Position numbers and translations under genes: made by a program. Positions 59,701 through 64,000 of a stretch of DNA of 64,000 nt are shown here, piece after piece; positions within the stretch are counted from its first letter, which is position 1, and every line of letters begins with the position of its first letter. The DNA is from Buddleja alternifolia (Eukaryota; Streptophyta; Magnoliopsida; Lamiales; Scrophulariaceae), in contig CM033396.1 in assembly GCA_019426215.1 (NCBI GenBank), forward strand, positions 37,996,503 to 38,060,502, read 5' to 3'. The notes beneath the pieces are model-generated. The model did not search any database. It worked only from the letters and a program-made list of their open reading frames with translations, and had not been told where the DNA came from.

Positions 59701-61831
59701 ATAATTTCACAGATCACATGTTTTCATGTGCAAAATACGTTCTTTTTGCTAGTAGAATTAAGTACAACGTTTTTAGGGAACTTATATTTGTAATAAAAAT
59801 GATTTCACTAGTAATTACACCAGCAATCATTCATTAAATGTCTAAAAATAATACATTTTGATCTAGATCTTATCACAAAACATGTCTACAGTAAAAGTGA
59901 AAACTCGATTGTTAGAAGAATATCAAAGATGGTAATAATCAGATAGTATCGCCGTTAATATCCCTATACAGACGATAATATCACCGTATTAGTGATTTTA
60001 CAAGAAAATTTACTTTTAACAACGGCTAAAAGCGGTGGCGTTTAGTCAATTATCACTAGTCAATAGTCATTGACAATGACTTTACAACGGCTTCTTAGCC
60101 GTTGTATCCGTTTGATATCATCTCATATTATCGAATATTATTAGCGGTATATATGAACTCGAAGAATAATAGATTTATTTCAACATTATCAGATTAACAA
60201 GGGTCGATCTGGATATGTATTGACTGATATCACCAGATATCGCCGATACTTTGAACCTACTCTAATCTTTAACTTTCTCATATTAATCAAATGATGCCGA
60301 ATAAAGAGATTATATTTAGAATAAAACTTGATGATCTTTGCAGATACTAGGATTGGACATTTGTGCCGATACTTTGGTCGGAGATGAAATGATTAGGGGA
60401 ATATCTGGAGGGCAGAGGAAACGCGTTACAACAGGTAACAACACTATATTTCCAGACTAAACGAAATTTTTCATTGGCGAATTAAGGGATTTTGTAGAAT
60501 TTTTTTTCCTTAAAATCAAAATTTACAGGTGAAATGTTAGTCGGACCAGCAAAGGCACTTTTCATGGACGAGATATCCACCGGACTAGACAGTTCCACGA
60601 CTTTCCAAGTTGTGAATTCCATTAGACAATTTATCCACATCCTCAAAGGGACTGTCCTTATTTCACTCCTGCAGCCAGAACCCGAGACGTATGATCTATT
60701 CGATGATATTATTCTTATATCCGAAGGACAAATCGTTTATCAAGGTCCTCGTGAGAATGTGCTCGAGTTTTTTCAATCTATGGGTTTCAAATGCCCTGAG
60801 AGAAAAGGGGTGGCTGACTTCCTGCAAGAGGTAGGCATAAGAAAAAAAGTAATATTAACATGCACACCGCCTCACTTATTGGGTAACTACCACGAGTCTT
60901 GTAAGGTTTTGAAAATTACCAAGACACCTCTTGTCAGAAAATCTAACTTTTGGTCACATGAGTATGCCCTTGTATACATTTGATCTCATTGACTTGGTTC
61001 ATATCTCAAATTACATCATGTATCTTTCTAAAAATCTCACATTTGGTCTCATACGTGATTTCATCTGTAAAAAAATTAATCGAGTCAGGCGCAAGCAGTG
61101 TGTACGGCGTTAGTAATAGAGAATTAAAATTAATGGGCGTGGCTCCATTAATTTTTTGACAAAAATCACGTCTGGGAGAATATTGAAAAAGATAAGGGAT
61201 GCAATATAAGATAAACGAAGACATTGGAACCAGATGTGTACCCGGGGTATGCTTATGGGATCAAAAATGCGATTCCCTATCTTTCCCGTCGGATCCAGAC
61301 AACTAGAAAAACAGGAGTGAAATTATAATCTGCTTTGCTTTTCACTGACAGGGATGACACTATAGTATGTTTTACTTACATGAGAAATTATGGGAATTTC
61401 ACAAATCTAGGAATTTTTTCGTAATTAAGGCCTCACACAAGAGGTGTCTATGTGATTCACCCTAAACGAAATACGTCGATGAGAACGTAATGTAATAAAA
61501 CCGATTGTTCAAACTTTGTTCATCCGATTGAATATTTTATCTCATGCAGGTAACATCAAAGAAAGATCAGCAACAATATTGGGCATACAATGACAAGCCT
61601 TACAGGTTTATTACAGTCGGGGAATTCGCTGAAGCATTCAAATCATTTCACATCGGTGAGAATTTAATGGCTGATCTTGCGACCCCATTTGCCAAGACGA
61701 AAAGCCATCCAGCCGCTTTGGCTACTAAAGAATACGGTGTTAGCAAAATTGAGCTTCTAAAAGCCTGCGTCTCCAGAGAAATCTTGCTAATGAAGAGAAA
61801 CTCTTTTATCTATATATTCAAGCTCTTCCAG
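53753..61831 (+). CDS. Full-size ABCG (PDR) transporter, 5' ten exons
   Basis: Plasma-membrane ATP-driven exporter family of defence metabolites and hormones. Exons: 53753-54075, 54288-54408, 54647-54735, 54844-54928, 55046-55205, 55294-55370, 55462-55515, 60344-60434, 60529-60830 and 61550-61831. All junctions are GT-AG with consistent phase, giving 528 codons. The start [16 protein letters not shown] has two upstream bases matching a plant A-rich context; an in-frame upstream ATG at 53657 is less family-like. Motifs: PDR N-terminal [20 protein letters not shown], Walker [13 protein letters not shown]-loop region [20 protein letters not shown], signature [10 protein letters not shown], Walker [18 protein letters not shown] and switch-region [15 protein letters not shown]. 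Closest in memory to cluster I PDRs (NtPDR1/ABCG40). The ten exons stop before the first membrane domain, and the second half must lie beyond 64000 or be lost. No stop or frameshift is seen. Confidence 0.9.
55760..59752 (+). mobile_element. Non-autonomous Helitron, copy 2, in PDR intron 7
   Basis: Begins TCTACGCTATCTATAAAAG after A (55759) and ends ...TTTTTGCTAG (59749-59752) before T, the correct A|T insertion context. About 3 kb is colinear with 45123-48196. It is longer because its left part repeats the 5' subterminal block ('gtgtggatgttggaagtgtttcttc') several times (55785, 55869, 55996 and a diverged copy near 56725) and carries a nested foldback element. It enlarges the intron 55516-60343 to 4.8 kb. 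Confidence 0.8.
56185..56690. mobile_element. Foldback MITE nested in Helitron copy 2
   Basis: GGCAAAATTCTAATTTTAG and its inverse at 56672-56690 frame arms containing 'tctagttttagtcccac' and 'ctgaactatacaagatgtatt'. Flanks TCCCTAAC and TCCCTAGC are similar. The centre has an uninterrupted run of about 19 G near 56476-56494. Confidence 0.75.
59753..60343. other. Rest of PDR intron 7
   Basis: No gene. 'acaacggctaaaagcgg' (about 60019) and 'cttcttagccgttgta' (about 60090) are inverted, suggesting a small decayed MITE. Repeated 'gataatatcaccg' type phrases also occur at 53035 and 55545. Confidence 0.4.
60850..61470. mobile_element. Decayed foldback MITE with a nested one, PDR intron 9
   Basis: The left part (60862-60940: 'cctcacttattgggtaactacc', 'gacacctcttgt') and the right part (61394-61460: 'acaagaggtgtctatgtgatt') resemble the arms of the 11700 family. 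Between them, 60950-61270 has a second inverted structure with 'acatttggtctcatacgtg' style text. Boundaries approximate. Confidence 0.4.
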
Positions 61832-62305
61832 GTAAGTATTCTGCATCAATTTGTTTTGAAATTTTTTGTCACGCCCTTGCCCATGAGCTCGTTGGACATA
61901 GTCGAAATTAATATTCATTGTTACACTTGAGTCCTTTGGACCTCAACATACCATATATTACCAAAGTGCGCAGCTTGAGCACCGCTTCAGAACACCTCAA
62001 TCGCCGTGTTGTTGGGCTTTTGTGGGTTTTTTTTGTACGCATGGGTTTTTTCCTCAGCTTTGACAAATATAGGGAGCTTTATACAATTTTACCACCAAAA
62101 ACTCTAAATTTTGCGTTTCTGGTGAAAAATTAATTTCTCGGCCTTTATTTGAATTTCGACCAAAATTAAACTGATATTGCTGCGTAGCCACCAGATAGGA
62201 GATCTCGAAACAGATGGATAAATGATGAAACTTGAAATAGTCCAACTTATAGGACAAAAGATGCATTTTTGTCCAAGTTTTTTGCAACTTTATTGGTTAA
62301 TTATA
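61832..62305 (+). other. PDR intron 10 DNA, no exon seen
   Basis: Follows the donor GTAAGT at 61832. The expected next PDR exon (first transmembrane helices) is not present between here and 62665. Confidence 0.55.
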
Positions 62306-62665
62306 GGAAAATTGCATTTTTCATCACACGAAATATGCCAATTTTACTTTTAATACCACATTTTACATGATTTTGATTTTAGTCCCAATATTTCAAACCA
62401 ATTGCAAAGCCAGTCCATTTTATCGTTGTATTCCTTTAAAAACTAAGTTTCTGTATTTTTAAATTGCATTTTAATCTCCTTTAACTACACACCTCATATT
62501 AAATTATACTATAATACACTTAGCTCTTCCATAACTTGTGAATTGCCACCAATACCCTTAACCATTATTTTTCCTTTTCTTTTAATTTTTTTTCAGCATT
62601 TTCATTTTTTTTCTTTTACATAATACTATTTTCTCTTTTAATTGCTACCACCCTTGCATAATTAG
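62306..62665. mobile_element. Left part of a foldback MITE cut by copia element 3
   Basis: Starts GGAAAATTGCATTTTTC and carries 'gattttagtccca' and 'tttttaaattgcattttaatctcctttaactac', in the same order as the left arm of the 56185 element. Its right arm is not in view, so the retrotransposon at 62666 probably inserted into it. Confidence 0.5.
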
Positions 62666-63292
62666 TGTTGAATATTCCACAAAAATAAAATATATATATC
62701 TTATATGTCATGCATGACATATTTGATATGAACTATGTCATGCATGACATATGTTGCTTGACCAACTTGCAATTGCTCAACCAATAGGAGTGTTTGGCCG
62801 GTGGAAACAATTGCTATAAATAGTTGTTGTATTTCTTCATTTCAAGCATCCCATCCGAGAGCAAAAAACATAGAGAGAGCAAAGTGTGTAGAGTGTAGTA
62901 TATACTAGGAAAAGTGTAGTGTATACTAGGGAAAGCAATTTGTGGTAGATACAAATTGTACTACACGGGAAACACTTGTGGGGTTTTTCTTTCGGGGCAA
63001 TACAAAAGGGGGTTGAGAGTAGTGTTCTATATAACTTTGAGAGTGGTTGTACAAGAGTGATTTTCTTGAGTTTGTCTATAAACTCAAGTGTGTATTTTTG
63101 TACCGGTAAATTTCTCTCATAGTGGAAGAACGGAAACTCTCGTGGACGTAGGCGGATTTTGCCGAACCACGTAAATCTTGTGTGCATTATAGTTATATTC
63201 TTCGGGTATTATTTTGTCATCAACTTGTTGGTGGGACTTGCCGAATCTTAATAAGTTAAATTTCGGATCCAAAACTTCCGCTGCGCCCAACA
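62666..63292 (+). repeat. 5' LTR of copia element 3, 627 bp
   Basis: Starts TGTTGAATATTCC and ends CGCCCAACA. A CCAAT box lies near 62780 and TATA box TATAAATAG at 62815-62823. U3 contains two palindromes (next entry). The 3' boundary is set by the PBS that follows. Confidence 0.85.
62703..62751. promoter_or_regulatory. Two perfect palindromes with RY core in U3
   Basis: ATATGTCATGCATGACATAT (62703-62722, 20 bp) and TATGTCATGCATGACATA (62734-62751, 18 bp). Each has CATGCATG at the centre, the RY element bound by B3-domain seed regulators, flanked by inverted TGTCA/TGACA. They sit about 70-110 bp upstream of the TATA box. Confidence 0.85.
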
Positions 63293-63294
63293 AG

Positions 63295-63307
63295 TGGTAT
63301 CAGAGCC
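63295..63307 (+). promoter_or_regulatory. Primer-binding site (initiator tRNA-Met)
   Basis: TGGTATCAGAGCC, the standard tRNA-iMet complement, starts 2 nt after the LTR. Confidence 0.95.
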
Positions 63308-63347
63308 ATTTGGTTAAGGGTTGACAAATCGAGATTTATTTATTAAG

Positions 63348-64000
63348 ATGGAGGGCACGTCGAGGCCAAATACGTTTTCGGTGCAACAATTTGATGGCAA
63401 AGGGAATTTCACTCTTTGGCAAAGAAGGGTGAAAGATCTCCTAATTCAACATGGCTTGGCATTGGTGTTGAAGGGAGAGGAGGCGAAACCGAAGGATATG
63501 GAAAGTGCACGGTGGAAAGATTTGGAATTGCGCTGTGTTAGCACAATTCGACTTTGTATTGCGGACAACATTATCAATAATGTTGTGGATGATGATTCTG
63601 AAGATTCGGCACCAAAGTTGTGGGCAAAGTTGGAGAATTTGTATCTCGGGAAATCTTTGTCTATGAAATTGCATCTAAAGCGGCAGCTCTATAGGCTCAA
63701 GATGCTGGAGGGTGATAGTCTGATGGATCACATGAACCAGTTTAACGGACTGGTGGACCAACTTCGTAAAGTTGGGGTTAAAGTCGAGGAAGAAGATAAA
63801 GCTCTTTTACTTCTTACCTCGCTCCCGGATTCATATGATAGTCTAGTGACGACGTTGCTATACGGGAAAGATACACTAGATTTGGAGTATGTGAGTGCGT
63901 CACTTTTGTCCCATGAAAAACAAAGGAAGGCAAACCAGGAGGTGGGACATGAGTCTGTGCTGGTTACTCGGGGAATGAATCGGTACGGGAGGTCATTTGG
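63348..64000 (+). CDS. Copia gag(-pol), partial at window end
   Basis: The ATG at 63348 is the first after the PBS. The frame stays open to the edge (217 codons). It starts MEGTSRPNTFSVQQFDGKGN, with LWQRRVKDLLIQHGL typical of TNT1/Tork-style copia gag. The middle has the UBN2 pattern LWAKLENLYLGKSLSMKLHL and LYRLKMLEGDSLMDHMNQF, and LLLTSLPDSYDSLVTTLLY follows. The zinc knuckle is not reached. Function: assembly of the intracellular virus-like particle of the retrotransposon. Confidence 0.88.
   Translation, partial: MEGTSRPNTFSVQQFDGKGNFTLWQRRVKDLLIQHGLALVLKGEEAKPKDMESARWKDLELRCVSTIRLCIADNIINNVVDDDSEDSAPKLWAKLENLYLGKSLSMKLHLKRQLYRLKMLEGDSLMDHMNQFNGLVDQLRKVGVKVEEEDKALLLLTSLPDSYDSLVTTLLYGKDTLDLEYVSASLLSHEKQRKANQEVGHESVLVTRGMNRYGRSF

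Larger units (their letters stand above)
62666..64000 (+). mobile_element. Ty1/copia retrotransposon 3, 5' part
   Basis: LTR (62666-63292), PBS and an open gag frame in order; the element continues off the window. The 5 bp before it (ATTAG) should recur after its 3' LTR. LTR and PBS are intact and no stop occurs in 217 gag codons, so this may be the youngest of the three copia elements. Confidence 0.9.

Noticed and set aside
63441..63674. Minus-strand ORF near the window end
   Set aside because: Antisense of the open copia gag frame that starts at 63348.

Overview
This window is nuclear DNA from a flowering plant, most likely a dicot. It is AT-rich, CpG-poor and gene-poor, with intron-split genes of plant-only types and a dense mix of plant transposons. 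I recognise three host genes. (1) A complete four-exon gene for the vacuolar H+-ATPase proteolipid subunit c'' lies on the minus strand (1024-4104). (2) A two-exon NPH3-domain gene lies on the plus strand (12441-15212); no BTB domain is visible upstream. (3) The 5' part of a full-size ABCG/PDR transporter gene lies on the plus strand (ten exons, 53753-61831) and stops before its first membrane domain. Nothing links these genes into one pathway.

Most of the rest is mobile DNA. 4.4-11.9 kb holds a tRNA-derived SINE, several Mutator-type foldback MITEs with 9-bp target-site duplications (TSDs), a LINE RNase H scrap, a solo LTR and a 950-bp PIF/Harbinger derivative with an array of perfect hairpins. 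16944-30385 is a 13.4-kb Sirevirus-like Ty1/copia element (TSD TTTAG) with gag, a deleted pol and a 4.1-kb third ORF downstream of pol. 30.6-34.3 kb is a nest of giant foldback elements, one inserted in the arm of another. 34.3-36.6 kb is a LINE remnant holding ORF1 and endonuclease only. 37521-44574 is a second Ty1/copia element (TSD ACTTG). 45123-48196 and 55760-59752 are two copies of one non-autonomous Helitron family; the second sits in a PDR intron. 48653-49635 is a Pack-MULE-like element that seems to carry an RCC1-repeat gene fragment. 62666 to the window end is the 5' part of a third Ty1/copia element, with its gag ORF open to the edge.

The most unusual signal is a short CpG-containing motif, AAGCG(T/C), repeated through the whole Sirevirus-like element: about every 50 bp in U3, and in all three reading frames of its coding regions. 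Also notable are the third ORF, broken only by three TAG codons, a set of eight premature stops that can all be read as C-to-T changes, the hairpin array at 9.7-9.9 kb and the RCC1 capture. I found no CRISPR, operon-like defence system, rRNA or functional tRNA gene. All comparisons were made by eye.
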